Below, one piece after another: positions 8,686 through 17,752 of a stretch of DNA of 64,000 bases. Origin of the DNA: CBFHND01 sp965657085 (lineage in GTDB: Bacteria; Pseudomonadota; Alphaproteobacteria; Rhodobacterales; Rhodobacteraceae); contig CBFHND010000007.1 of assembly GCA_965657085.1 (NCBI GenBank), forward strand, positions 62,001-126,000. The letters run 5' to 3'. Below the pieces are notes generated by a model that saw only the letters and a list, made by a program, of their open reading frames with translations, did not search any database and was not told the origin of the DNA. The first letter of the stretch is position 1. The number at the start of each line of letters is the position of its first letter. The translations under genes were made by a program, and so were the position numbers.

Positions 8686-10496
8686 CCGACCACTTGAACC
8701 TCGCCCCGCACAAGGTGATCCGAGAGGACCGCGCCGATGGGTCGATCCTGCTGACTTCGGGCCACGATATGCCGCCCTGCGCATCCTCGACAGGCGTGTG
8801 GCTGGACAAGTGGGCCAGCGCAGCGCCGGACCGGGTGTTCATTGCCGAACGGTCCGGCGATGGTTGGCGCAGCGAAACCTATGCCAGTGCGCGTCAGAAA
8901 GTACGGGCCATTGGCGGCTGGCTGTTGGCGCAGGGCATGGGGCAGGACACGCCCATCCTGATCCTGTCGGGCAACGGTGTCGATCACGCGCTTCTGAGTT
9001 TGGGCGCGCAGTATGTTGGTGTGCCGACAGTGCCCGTGGCCGAACAGTATTCCCTGATCCCGGGTGCACATGGCCGACTGCAATTCGTGGTCGACCTCAT
9101 TCGCCCCGCGGCTGTGTTTGCCTCGGATGGCACGGCTTATGGCGATGCTCTTTCGCTGGTCGGATGTCCGGCCATTGCATCCGATCCGGCAGGGTCGGGA
9201 GCCACGCCTTTCCGTGATCTTCTGGCGCATTCCGATGCGGGCGTGGAGGCGGCCCATGACGCCATCGGTGCGGATACTGTGGCGAAGATTTTGATGACTT
9301 CGGGCTCCACGTCCGACCCCAAGGGCGTGCTGACCACCCATGGCATGATGACCACCAATCAGGCGCAGATCGCCGCGGGCCTGCCCTTTGTCGCGGACAA
9401 GCCGCCGGTGCTGGTGGATTGGCTGCCCTGGAATCACGTGTTTGGCGGGTCGCACAATTTCAACCTTGTGCTGGCGCAGGGCGGCAGCCTCTATATCGAC
9501 GATGGCAAACCCCTGCCCGCGCTTTTCCCGCGAACCCTTGAGAACATTTCAAAGGTGGCAGGCACCATATCGTTCAACGTGCCGGTCGGATTTGCGCAAT
9601 TGCTGGCGGCGCTGCGTCAGGACGCGGCCCTGCGCGAGACCTACTTCAGTCAACTCGACATGATCTTCTACGCCGGCGCGTCCCTGCCGCAGGAGACATG
9701 GGCGGGTCTCGAAGAACTGGCCATGGCCACCGGGGGCCGCGTGCCTTTGATCACCTCAAGCTGGGGGCTGACCGAAACTGCACCGGCGTGCCTGTTGCAG
9801 CATCAACCGGCCAGGGGGGCGGGTATGGTCGGCGTGCCTTTGCCCGGCTGGCAGGTGAAACTGGACCCGGTGGAAGGCGACCGCTTTGGCGTGCGGGTCA
9901 AGGGCGAGGCGCTGTTTCAGGGATATCTGAACAACCCGGCCAAGACCGCCGCGGCCTTCGACGACGAAGGGTTTTTCGTCACCGGGGATGCGATGAAGTT
10001 CGTCGACCCGGAGGACCCCGCCAAGGGGCTGCGCTTTGATGGCCGCTTGTCCGAGGATTTCAAGCTGACGTCAGGCACATGGGTGCAGGCCGCACAGCTG
10101 CGTCTGGACATGCTTGGGGTGCTGGCGCCGCTGGCGGCGGATGTGATCGTGACCGGCGCGGGGCGCGACGAACTGGGCCTTCTGATCGTGCCAAATCGTG
10201 GGGCCATAGAGGCCCAGGGATACGTTATGGCCGAGATGGACGGCACCGCCATGGCGGACGATCTGGCCGCAGATATCCGCGCCCGCCTCGAAGGCGCTGC
10301 GGCCAAGGCCACGGGCTCTGCCAATCGCGTAACCCGCGCCTTGATCCTGTCTGCGCCACCCGAAATGGGCGCGGGCGAGGTCACGGCCAAGGGCAACATC
10401 AACTTTGCGCGCCTTCTGGACCTGCGCGCCGCGTTGGTCGACCGCCTATACGACAACATGGACCCAGCCAGCATTGTGATTTCCAGCCATGATTGA
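8682..10496 (+). CDS. Feruloyl-CoA synthase-like acyl-CoA ligase
   Basis: A 604-aa adenylate-forming enzyme. The AMP-binding motif ILMTSGSTSDPKG lies at about residues 204-216, followed by WLPWNHVFGGSHNFN and SSWGLTETAPA. The ending AKGNINFARLLDLRAAL is typical of feruloyl-CoA synthases, which are longer than benzoate-CoA ligases. It activates a hydroxycinnamate-type acid with ATP and CoA. The exact substrate (cinnamate, p-coumarate, ferulate) cannot be fixed. It overlaps the MarR gene by four bases and the amidohydrolase gene by eight. Confidence 0.85.
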   Translation: MTDHLNLAPHKVIREDRADGSILLTSGHDMPPCASSTGVWLDKWASAAPDRVFIAERSGDGWRSETYASARQKVRAIGGWLLAQGMGQDTPILILSGNGVDHALLSLGAQYVGVPTVPVAEQYSLIPGAHGRLQFVVDLIRPAAVFASDGTAYGDALSLVGCPAIASDPAGSGATPFRDLLAHSDAGVEAAHDAIGADTVAKILMTSGSTSDPKGVLTTHGMMTTNQAQIAAGLPFVADKPPVLVDWLPWNHVFGGSHNFNLVLAQGGSLYIDDGKPLPALFPRTLENISKVAGTISFNVPVGFAQLLAALRQDAALRETYFSQLDMIFYAGASLPQETWAGLEELAMATGGRVPLITSSWGLTETAPACLLQHQPARGAGMVGVPLPGWQVKLDPVEGDRFGVRVKGEALFQGYLNNPAKTAAAFDDEGFFVTGDAMKFVDPEDPAKGLRFDGRLSEDFKLTSGTWVQAAQLRLDMLGVLAPLAADVIVTGAGRDELGLLIVPNRGAIEAQGYVMAEMDGTAMADDLAADIRARLEGAAAKATGSANRVTRALILSAPPEMGAGEVTAKGNINFARLLDLRAALVDRLYDNMDPASIVISSHD

Positions 10497-11364
10497 CCTC
10501 GACAAAATCCGCGCCATCGATTTTCACACCCACGCCGAAGAACCCTGTGGCTGCCACGCCGACGATGGCTACGACGATCTGCAAAGCACCATGGCCAGCT
10601 ACTTTGGCGCGCCGTGGAAGCACCCGCCAACAGTGCCGGAAACCGCTGCCCACTACCGCGCGCAGAATATCGCCGCGGTAATCTTTCCTGTCGATGCAGA
10701 ACGCGAAACCGGATACCGCCGCTACGCCAATGAAGAAGTGGCCGAGATCGCGGCCGAGAACGACGACATCCTTATCCCCTTCGCCTCCATCGATCCGCAC
10801 AAGGGCAAGATGGGTGTGCGTGAAGCCCGCCGCCTGATCCGCGATTTCGGCATCAAGGGTTTCAAGTTTCATCCCACCATGCAGGGTTTTTACGCCAATG
10901 ACCGCATGGCCTACGGCCTTTACGAAGCCATCGCCGAAGAGGGGGGTATCGCGCTCTTCCACACTGGTCAGACGGGCGTGGGGTCGGGCATGCGCGGGGG
11001 CAATGGCATGCGCCTGAAGTATTCCAACCCGATGAACATGGATGATGTGGCCGTGGATTTCCCGGACATGAAGATCATCCTCGCCCACCCCAGCTTCCCC
11101 TGGCAGGAGGAGGCGCTGGCCGTGGCGCAGCACAAGCCCAACGTCTATATCGACCTCAGCGGCTGGTCGCCCAAATACTTCCCCGACATCCTTGTGCGGT
11201 ATTGCAATTCGATCCTGCGCAAGAAGGTATTGTTCGGATCGGATTGGCCGATGATTACGCCCGAACGCTGGCTGTCGGATTTCGAAGGCATTGCCATACG
11301 CGACGACCGGCGGCCCGACATCATCAAGAACAACGCGGCCCGATTGCTTGACCTGATGCAGTAA
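10489..11364 (+). CDS. Amidohydrolase-2 family hydrolase (CouO-like)
   Basis: A 291-aa TIM-barrel metal-dependent hydrolase with the HxH motif at His13/His15 (IDFHTHAEEP), then FKFHPTMQGF, LFHTGQTG, ILAHPSFPW and FGSDWPM. In Rhodococcus, CouO of this family cleaves 4-hydroxyphenyl-beta-ketoacyl-CoA to the aromatic acid and acetyl-CoA. The position next to a hydratase and an aryl-CoA ligase supports the same role here. It would release benzoate or 4-hydroxybenzoate, which the downstream benzoate-CoA ligase could reactivate. Reaction inferred from family and context. Confidence 0.8.
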   Translation: MIDLDKIRAIDFHTHAEEPCGCHADDGYDDLQSTMASYFGAPWKHPPTVPETAAHYRAQNIAAVIFPVDAERETGYRRYANEEVAEIAAENDDILIPFASIDPHKGKMGVREARRLIRDFGIKGFKFHPTMQGFYANDRMAYGLYEAIAEEGGIALFHTGQTGVGSGMRGGNGMRLKYSNPMNMDDVAVDFPDMKIILAHPSFPWQEEALAVAQHKPNVYIDLSGWSPKYFPDILVRYCNSILRKKVLFGSDWPMITPERWLSDFEGIAIRDDRRPDIIKNNAARLLDLMQ

Positions 11365-11398
11365 AGTGCGACATTTTGGCAAGGTACTTGCGGCAGAG

Positions 11399-11422
11399 TT
11401 GCGAGAGTGCACGATAACGCAA
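11399..11422 (+). promoter_or_regulatory. Candidate BoxR operator upstream of the benzoate-CoA ligase gene
   Basis: TTGCG (11399-11403) and CGCAA (11418-11422) flank a central GTGCAC at 11407-11412. TGCA-containing palindromes are what BzdR/BoxR-type repressors recognise. It sits about 20 bases before the bclA start, a position suited to repression. The assignment is tentative. Confidence 0.35.
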
Positions 11423-11442
11423 AGGTCTTTGGGAGGAGACAG

Positions 11443-12966
11443 ATGACCAATGCCGCCACCTACTTCGTGGACCGCCATGTGGATGAAGGCCGCAGCGACA
11501 AGGTGGCTTTTCGCGAATTTGGCTCGGGACGTACGCTGACGTATGGCGCGCTGGCCGGTCTTTCGGATCAGGCGGCAGGCGCCTTGGCACGTGCCGGGAT
11601 CGCCCCTGAAGAGCGCGCGGCGATGTTGGTGTTGGATCAGATCGAGTTTCCACAAATCTTTTGGGGCGCGATCAAGCGCGGGGTCATCCCCGTTCCGATC
11701 AACACGCTGCTGGCGACGCCCGTCTACGACGTGATCCTGCGTGACAGTCGGGCCTCGATCCTGTTTGTCTCAAAAGAGCTATACAAAACGGTGAAGCCAT
11801 TGCTGGCCGACAATCCTTTTCTACGCAAGGTGGTCGTGATCGGCGACGCGCCCGAGGGGACCATGTCGTTCGGCACGTTCATGGAAGGCGCCACGCCATT
11901 GGCAGCCTTCGATGCCAGCGCTGACGAGAATGCCTTCTGGCTTTATTCTTCCGGGTCCACAGGGCAGCCCAAGGGGGTGCATCATGTCCACTCCAGCCTG
12001 AAGGCCACCGCCGATACATATGGCGCGCAGGTGCTGCAAATCCGCGAGGATGACACGGTCTTCTCTGCTGCAAAGTTCTTTTTCGCCTATGGGCTTGGCA
12101 ATGCGATGACGTTTCCCATGTCTGTAGGCGCCACAACCATTCTGTTTAGTGGACGGCCCACGCCAGATGGGGTGATCGACATTCTGAACACCGAACAGCC
12201 GACGATTTTTTGCGGCGTTCCGACGCTGTACGCGGCGATGGTTGCGCAGATGGATGCAACCGGTCCCGCCAAGGCCCCTCTTCGCACCTGTATTTCGGCG
12301 GGCGAGGCCCTGCCCGAGGACGTTGGAACCCGGTGGAAAGCGCATATGGGTGTCGACATTCTGGATGGTGTCGGATCAACGGAAATGCTGCACATCTTTC
12401 TCAGCAATGCGCCGGGCGATATAGTCTATGGGACCTCAGGCGTGCCCGTGCCGGGCTATGCCGTGCGGCTGGTTGATGAGGCCGGTGCCGATGTTGCTGT
12501 CGGGGATGTTGGTGAATTGCTGGTGCAAGGCGAGAGCGCCGCCGGCGGATACTGGAACCAACGCGCCAAATCACGTGGAACATTCGAAGGCGTATGGACC
12601 CGCACGGGCGACAAATACGAACAACGGCCGGATGGTCGGTTTGTCTACTGCGGTCGGACCGATGACATGTTCAAGGTTTCGGGCATCTGGGTCAGCCCCT
12701 TTGAAGTGGAAAGCGCGATCGTCAGCCATCCCGCTGTTCTTGAGGCCGCGGTTGTCGCCGCGAAGGATGCAGATGGTCTTGAAAAGCCGAAGGCCTATGT
12801 CGTGTTGCAAGGGGAGCGGCCCGATGGTTTCGAGGACACGTTGAAAGAGATGGTGAAAACCAAGATCGGCAAATGGAAATATCCCCGCTGGATCGAGATT
12901 GCCGATGAATTGCCCAAAACCGCGACCGGCAAGATACAGCGCTTCAAATTGCGGGAGACGACGTGA
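11443..12966 (+). CDS. bclA: Benzoate-CoA ligase
   Basis: A 507-aa AMP-forming ligase. The start at 11443 follows a strong GGGAGGAGACAG site. The motif YSSGSTGQPKGVHHVH binds ATP, GVGSTEMLHIFLSN is characteristic of benzoate-CoA ligases, and the C-terminal catalytic Lys lies in LPKTATGKIQRFKLRE. It makes benzoyl-CoA from benzoate, ATP and CoA, the entry step of the box pathway encoded immediately downstream. It is the first gene of the box cluster and overlaps the following hydrolase gene. Confidence 0.93.
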   Translation: MTNAATYFVDRHVDEGRSDKVAFREFGSGRTLTYGALAGLSDQAAGALARAGIAPEERAAMLVLDQIEFPQIFWGAIKRGVIPVPINTLLATPVYDVILRDSRASILFVSKELYKTVKPLLADNPFLRKVVVIGDAPEGTMSFGTFMEGATPLAAFDASADENAFWLYSSGSTGQPKGVHHVHSSLKATADTYGAQVLQIREDDTVFSAAKFFFAYGLGNAMTFPMSVGATTILFSGRPTPDGVIDILNTEQPTIFCGVPTLYAAMVAQMDATGPAKAPLRTCISAGEALPEDVGTRWKAHMGVDILDGVGSTEMLHIFLSNAPGDIVYGTSGVPVPGYAVRLVDEAGADVAVGDVGELLVQGESAAGGYWNQRAKSRGTFEGVWTRTGDKYEQRPDGRFVYCGRTDDMFKVSGIWVSPFEVESAIVSHPAVLEAAVVAAKDADGLEKPKAYVVLQGERPDGFEDTLKEMVKTKIGKWKYPRWIEIADELPKTATGKIQRFKLRETT

Positions 12967-13775
12967 TGAATTGGCCGCAAGGCACTCTGAGCATCGGCAC
13001 GGCGGAGTTGGAATACGTCTGCTTCGGGCCTCCCCCTGAACAAGCCCCCACATTGGTGATGTTGCACGAGGGGTTGGGCAGCTTGGGCCTGTGGCGTGAT
13101 TGGCCGCAAGCTTTGGCCGAAGCAACGGGGTGGGGCGTTCTGGCCTATTCACGTGCAGGTTACGGTCGGTCCTCCGGAACCGCATTGCCGCGACCGCTCG
13201 ATTACATGACCCGCGAGGCCGAAGATGTTCTGGGTTCGGTTCTGGATGCTGCAGGCATAGAGGATTGCGTTCTTTTGGGGCATTCCGACGGGGCCACGAT
13301 TGCCGCAATCTATGCCGGGTCAGTGTCGGACATGCGTGTGCGCGGTCTGATCCTGATGGCGCCGCATTTCTTTACCGAGCCTTCCGGTCTTGCGGCCATT
13401 CGCGCTGCGGGCGACGCCTATGAAGCAGGGGACCTCAAAGCGCGTCTGGCCCGTCACCACGATGATCCCGACATGGCCTTCAGGGGCTGGCACGGGGCCT
13501 GGACAGACCCCGGTTTTGCCAATTGGAACGTGGCGGATTGCATCGACCACTGGCGCATTCCCTGCCTCGCCATTCAGGGCGAGGATGACAGCTATGGCAC
13601 GGCAGCGCAGATCGAAGAGATCGACAGCCGCATCTACTCCCCGTTCGAGGCGCTCATGTTGCCCGGCTGTGGCCACGCCCCGCATCAGGACAAACCGGTC
13701 GAGACCACCGAAGCCATCGCCGAATTCTGCGCCCGTCTGAAACGACTGGAAGAGGCGCAGGTGACGCTTGGGTGA
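12966..13775 (+). CDS. Alpha/beta hydrolase of the box cluster
   Basis: A 269-aa alpha/beta-hydrolase with nucleophile elbow LGHSDGATIAA and catalytic His in GCGHAPHQDKP. ATG at 12966 overlaps the bclA stop (TGATG); a GTG three bases earlier is also possible. Hydrolases at this position occur in several benzoate (box) clusters, where they may clear misloaded CoA esters or open a lactone. The substrate is not known. It is not BoxD, which is an aldehyde dehydrogenase. Confidence 0.82.
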   Translation: MNWPQGTLSIGTAELEYVCFGPPPEQAPTLVMLHEGLGSLGLWRDWPQALAEATGWGVLAYSRAGYGRSSGTALPRPLDYMTREAEDVLGSVLDAAGIEDCVLLGHSDGATIAAIYAGSVSDMRVRGLILMAPHFFTEPSGLAAIRAAGDAYEAGDLKARLARHHDDPDMAFRGWHGAWTDPGFANWNVADCIDHWRIPCLAIQGEDDSYGTAAQIEEIDSRIYSPFEALMLPGCGHAPHQDKPVETTEAIAEFCARLKRLEEAQVTLG

Positions 13776-14208
13776 CGCACCGCCCGCGCCGCTTCCGCCC
13801 CATGCCTACGTGCCGGGCCGCACGGCGCGTCACCCCGAAGACTGGTTCGATCCGTTCAAGGACATCGCCCCAGACCCCTTGAACAGCCCCGCGATGCGTA
13901 TTGGCCTCTACTATTTTCACGAAGGGTACTTCTGGGAATGTCATGAAGTGCTTGAAGCGGTTTGGTTGGCTTTGCCGGACCCAAGCGCGGAAAGGCAGAT
14001 GGTGCAGGCCGTGATTCAGTTGGCCAATGCCTGCCTGAAGCTTGAAATGGGCAAGCGACGCGCCGCAGAGCGATTGTGCGATATTGTGCAGGGTCACTTG
14101 GAAAAGGCCGCTGGGGCAGGGGTGATTCCGGGATTTGAACGGGAAACAGCATGCCAAGTGCTGAATAAAACCCGCCAGCAGGTAAAGAAGATGAATAAAA
14201 GTGCATAA
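13768..14208 (+). CDS. DUF309 family protein
   Basis: 146 aa. The family signature FHEGYFWECHEVLEAVWLA is clear: a helix with paired His/Glu residues that suggests a metal-binding four-helix protein. It starts with TTG at 13768 and overlaps the hydrolase gene by eight bases, so it belongs to the box operon. Function unknown. Confidence 0.75.
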   Translation: MGDAPPAPLPPHAYVPGRTARHPEDWFDPFKDIAPDPLNSPAMRIGLYYFHEGYFWECHEVLEAVWLALPDPSAERQMVQAVIQLANACLKLEMGKRRAAERLCDIVQGHLEKAAGAGVIPGFERETACQVLNKTRQQVKKMNKSA

Positions 14209-14318
14209 ATATGGCGCTTCGGCGTGTGCGACTTTGCCGTTCTGCCTGCGATTTTGTACCTATACTTCACAACCGTCGGGCCACGACAGGCGCGCCGCCC
14301 CCACAAGGAATACCACCC

Positions 14319-15977
14319 GTGACCAAACGCATCGACTTTCAAACAGACCCTTCGCAATACCGCCACTGGCGGGTGGAATATGATGGGCCGGTGGCCAACC
14401 TGTTCATGGATGTGGACGAGGATGGCGGGCTGTTCGATGGCTACCAGCTCAAGCTGAATTCCTATGACCTTGGCGTGGATATCGAATTGGCGGACGTGGT
14501 GCAGCGGATGCGGTTCGAGCACCCCGAGGTGAAGGTGGTGGTGATGCAGTCGGGCAAGGACCGCGTGTTCTGTGCGGGGGCCAACATCCGGATGCTGGGC
14601 GGTGCTGCGCACAGTCACAAGGTCAACTTCTGCAAGTTCACCAACGAGACGCGCAACACGTTCGAGGCGGCGGAAGAGGACAGCGGCCAGAAATACGTGG
14701 CTGCCGTGAAGGGTGCGTGCGCCGGTGGCGGCTACGAACTGGCGCTGGCGTGCAATCACATCATGCTGACGGACGATTCCACATCATCGGTGGCCTTGCC
14801 CGAAGTGCCGTTGCTGGCCGTGTTGCCCGGCACCGGGGGCCTGACCCGCGTGACGGACAAGCGTAAGGTGCGCCGGGACCGCGCCGATATCTTCTGTTCC
14901 ACCGAGGAAGGCGTGCGCGGAAAACGCGCCGTGGACTGGCGTTTGGTGGACGAGGTCGTGCCCAATTCGAAATTCGATGATACCGTGCAGGCGCGCGCGC
15001 ATGCATTTGCCACCGACTCCGACAAGGCAGATGTGACACGGGGGATTGCCCTGACACCGCTTGACCGAACGATAACAGATGATGCCGTGACCTATTCCTT
15101 GGTCGAGGTGGCCCTTGACCGCGCAGCCCACCGCGCAACGATCACGCTGCATGGTCCGACAGACGCGGCGCCTGCGGACATGGACGCCTTCACCGCCCAA
15201 GGGGACAAGGCCTATATGCTGCGTCTGGCGCGCGAGTTGGACGACACGATCCTGCACTTGCGCCTGAACGAGATGGAAGTGGGGCTCTTGATCTTTCGCA
15301 GCCAGGGTGACCCTGAAGCATTCGCCGCGCATGAGGCCCTGTTGACCACCCACAAGGATCACTGGCTGGCCAACGAGGTCCTTCAATACTGGAAACGGGT
15401 GCTGAAACGCATCGACGTCACATCCCGCAGCATGGCGGCGCTGGTCGAACATGGGTCGTGCTTTTCCGGGGTGCTGGCCGAAATCCTGTTCTCGGTCGAT
15501 CGCACGTATATGATGGAAGACGAATTTGAAGGCGACAATCGCCCGATGGCGACGATTACCCTGACCGACACAAACTTTGGCCCCATGCCCATGGCCAACG
15601 GCCTCACCCGTCTGCAAACGCGGTTCCTGGGCGAGCCTGAGGCGGTGGATGCCGCCAAGGACAGCATGGGCGAGGCGCTGGAAGCCGAAGAGGCGGATGA
15701 TCTGGGACTTGTGACCATGATCCTCGACGACATCGATTGGGAGGACGAGATCCGCATCTTCATGGAAGAACGCGCCAGTTTCAGCCCCGATGCCATGACC
15801 GGGATGGAGGCGAATCTTCGCTTTGCCGGGCCCGAGACCATGGAAACCCGCATCTTTGGCCGCCTGACGGCGTGGCAAAACTGGATTTTCAACCGTCCCA
15901 ACGCGGTGGGCGAAGATGGCGCGCTGCAACGCTATGGCACGGGCGTGCGCGGAAAATACAACATGGAACGTGTGTGA
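14319..15977 (+). CDS. boxC: 2,3-epoxybenzoyl-CoA dihydrolase (benzoyl-CoA-dihydrodiol lyase)
   Basis: 552 aa from a GTG at 14319, preceded by AAGGAA at a good distance; the alternative upstream start would add 36 residues of unconserved, basic sequence. It is a long crotonase: VFCAGANIRML and GACAGGGYELALACNHIML form the CoA-binding oxyanion region, and the approximately 550-residue length is diagnostic of BoxC. It opens the ring of 2,3-epoxybenzoyl-CoA hydrolytically, giving 3,4-dehydroadipyl-CoA semialdehyde and formate. It lies between the DUF309 gene and boxB. Confidence 0.93.
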   Translation: MTKRIDFQTDPSQYRHWRVEYDGPVANLFMDVDEDGGLFDGYQLKLNSYDLGVDIELADVVQRMRFEHPEVKVVVMQSGKDRVFCAGANIRMLGGAAHSHKVNFCKFTNETRNTFEAAEEDSGQKYVAAVKGACAGGGYELALACNHIMLTDDSTSSVALPEVPLLAVLPGTGGLTRVTDKRKVRRDRADIFCSTEEGVRGKRAVDWRLVDEVVPNSKFDDTVQARAHAFATDSDKADVTRGIALTPLDRTITDDAVTYSLVEVALDRAAHRATITLHGPTDAAPADMDAFTAQGDKAYMLRLARELDDTILHLRLNEMEVGLLIFRSQGDPEAFAAHEALLTTHKDHWLANEVLQYWKRVLKRIDVTSRSMAALVEHGSCFSGVLAEILFSVDRTYMMEDEFEGDNRPMATITLTDTNFGPMPMANGLTRLQTRFLGEPEAVDAAKDSMGEALEAEEADDLGLVTMILDDIDWEDEIRIFMEERASFSPDAMTGMEANLRFAGPETMETRIFGRLTAWQNWIFNRPNAVGEDGALQRYGTGVRGKYNMERV

Positions 15978-15987
15978 CCAAAACAGC

Positions 15988-16041
15988 GGCGGGCTGAACC
16001 CCGCCTTACATCGCGGCCCGTAAGGTGGGGCATGACCCACC
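15988..16041. repeat. Pair of GTAAGG-headed palindromes between boxC and boxB
   Basis: GGCGGG pairs with CCCGCC (15988-16005), followed by TTAC. A second hairpin GGTGGG/CCCACC (16024-16041) is preceded by GTAA. Read on the minus strand the first unit also begins GTAAGGCGGGG, so the two units face each other. They match palindromes at 17534, 34227, 34269 and 45045. Confidence 0.6.
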
Positions 16042-16069
16042 GGCCCTCTGATAAAAGGACCAAAGACCA

Positions 16070-17521
16070 ATGCTCGATCTGATCAATGTCAGCTATGACA
16101 CGCAAATCCCCAACAATGTCGGCCTGAGCGAAGATCGCAAGGTTTTGAAAGCGCTGGAGAAATGGCACCCCGGTTATATTAACTGGTGGAACGACCTGAT
16201 CCCCCAGAACTTTCAGGAAAGCATGGTCTATCTGCGCACCGCCGTCAGCGTAGACCCCAAAGGCTGGGCCAAGTTCGATTATGTGAAGATGCCGGAGTAC
16301 CGCTGGGGCGTTTTGTTGGCACCTGCTGTTAAAGACCGCAAGATACCCATGGGCGAGCATTACGGCGAACCCGCTTGGCAGGAGGTGCCGGGCGAATACC
16401 GCAACATGCTCAAGCGGTTGATCGTGATTCAGGGGGATACAGAACCGGGGTCGGTGGAACAGCAACGGTTCCTCGGGCTGACGGCCCCGTCGCTCTATGA
16501 CATGCGCAACCTCTTCCAGGTGAACGTCGAAGAGGGGCGGCACCTGTGGGCCATGGTCTACCTGCTGCAGAAATACTTTGGCCGGGATGGTCGTGAGGAG
16601 GCCGATGACATGCTGGTGCGATCGTCGGGGGACGAAGACGCGCCGCGCATGTTGGGGGCGTTTAACGAGGAAACGCCTGATTGGCTGTCGTTCTTCATGT
16701 TCACCTATTTCACCGACCGCGACGGCAAGATGCAGTTGGAAAGCCTCGCGCAATCGGGGTTCGATCCCTTGTCGCGCACCTGCCGGTTCATGCTGACCGA
16801 AGAGGCGCACCACATGTTCGTCGGCGAAACCGGCGTGGGGCGGACCATTCAGGCGACACTCGAGGCGATGAAGGCCAATGGCATCACTGACCCTTACGAC
16901 ATCAACAAGATCCGCGATCTGGGTGTGATCGACCTGCCCACGATCCAGAAAAAGCTGAACCTGCACTACACGCTGTCGCTGGACCTGTTCGGTCAGGAAG
17001 TCAGCACCAATGCCGCAAACGCCTTCAACTCGGGCATCAAGGGGCGGTACATGGAACAGCGGATCGACGATGATCACATGCTGCAGAACGACACTTATGC
17101 GGTGAGCACCATCAAGGACGGACAGATCGTGACCGAAGATGTGCCTGCGCTGACGGCCATCAATATGCGCCTGCGGGACGACTATGTGCGCGATGCCGCG
17201 GGCGGCGTGGGCCGCTGGAACAAGCAGATCGCCAAGTCGGGGATCGAGTTTGAACTGAAGTTGCCGCACGAAGGGTTCCACCGCCAGATTGGTGTGTTCA
17301 GTTCGGTTGCCGTAGACCCTGATGGCAACATCCTGTCCGCCGAGGCGTGGACCAAACGCCAGAACGAATGGCTGCCGACCAAGGCGGATGGCGATTTCAT
17401 CCAGTCGTTGATGAAGCCCTGCTATGAGCCCGGAAAATACGCCAGCTGGATCGCGCCGCCCAAGGTGGGCATCGACAACAAGCCGGGCGATTTCGAATAC
17501 GTCAAACTGCACATGGCCTGA
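16070..17521 (+). CDS. boxB: Benzoyl-CoA 2,3-epoxidase, oxygenase subunit BoxB
   Basis: A 483-aa class I diiron protein. Candidate iron ligands are visible: Glu125 (QGDTEPGS), the NVEEGRHLW stretch at 153-160 with Glu155 and His158, and the TEEAHHMF stretch at 243-250. BoxB epoxidises the aromatic ring of benzoyl-CoA using O2 and electrons from BoxA. The start ATG follows an AAGG site. It is placed between boxC and the Cys-rich small gene plus boxA, so the cluster order is C-B-A. Confidence 0.95.
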   Translation: MLDLINVSYDTQIPNNVGLSEDRKVLKALEKWHPGYINWWNDLIPQNFQESMVYLRTAVSVDPKGWAKFDYVKMPEYRWGVLLAPAVKDRKIPMGEHYGEPAWQEVPGEYRNMLKRLIVIQGDTEPGSVEQQRFLGLTAPSLYDMRNLFQVNVEEGRHLWAMVYLLQKYFGRDGREEADDMLVRSSGDEDAPRMLGAFNEETPDWLSFFMFTYFTDRDGKMQLESLAQSGFDPLSRTCRFMLTEEAHHMFVGETGVGRTIQATLEAMKANGITDPYDINKIRDLGVIDLPTIQKKLNLHYTLSLDLFGQEVSTNAANAFNSGIKGRYMEQRIDDDHMLQNDTYAVSTIKDGQIVTEDVPALTAINMRLRDDYVRDAAGGVGRWNKQIAKSGIEFELKLPHEGFHRQIGVFSSVAVDPDGNILSAEAWTKRQNEWLPTKADGDFIQSLMKPCYEPGKYASWIAPPKVGIDNKPGDFEYVKLHMA

Positions 17522-17533
17522 GGCTGGTTGCGC

Positions 17534-17559
17534 GTAAGGCGGGGTCAACCCCGCCTTAC
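17534..17559. repeat. Perfect 12-bp-stem palindrome between boxB and the Cys-rich gene
   Basis: GTAAGGCGGGGT (17534-17545), two-base loop CA, ACCCCGCCTTAC (17548-17559). It sits 12 bases after the boxB stop. It is the clearest copy of the repeat family in this window and could also stabilise the boxB mRNA 3' end. Confidence 0.75.
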
Positions 17560-17578
17560 CCAAATGGGAGACATGGAA

Positions 17579-17752
17579 ATGAAAATCGACCGTGCCGCCG
17601 CCTTTGCCCCGCGCACGCAAGCTTTGGCAGAGGGTATTTCACAGCTGCAGGGCCCTTGCGTCGGATGTGTGGGCTGCAATGGACTGTGCAATGCCCTGAT
17701 CGAAGCTATCTTGCTGCCGGAGTTGATATTGTCCAAAGGCCGCGCCACATGA
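17579..17752 (+). CDS. Small Cys-rich protein translationally coupled to boxA
   Basis: 57 aa. The ATG at 17579 has GGGAG eight bases upstream; another ATG at 17573 is in frame but too close to it. The stop overlaps the boxA start as ATGA, which is strong evidence that this frame is translated. The protein has an N-terminal half MKIDRAAAFAPRTQ..., then a cluster CVGCVGCNGLC with four Cys, then a hydrophobic helix NALIEAILLPELIL. I do not recognise the family. The Cys spacing (CxxCxxCxxxC) could bind an iron-sulfur cluster or a metal. Position between boxB and the iron-sulfur flavoprotein BoxA suggests an accessory role in the epoxidase. Confidence 0.65.
   Translation: MKIDRAAAFAPRTQALAEGISQLQGPCVGCVGCNGLCNALIEAILLPELILSKGRAT

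Noticed and set aside
16070..17521. Large minus-strand frame antisense to boxB
   Set aside because: BoxB diiron motifs on the plus strand are unmistakable; the antisense frame has no domain.
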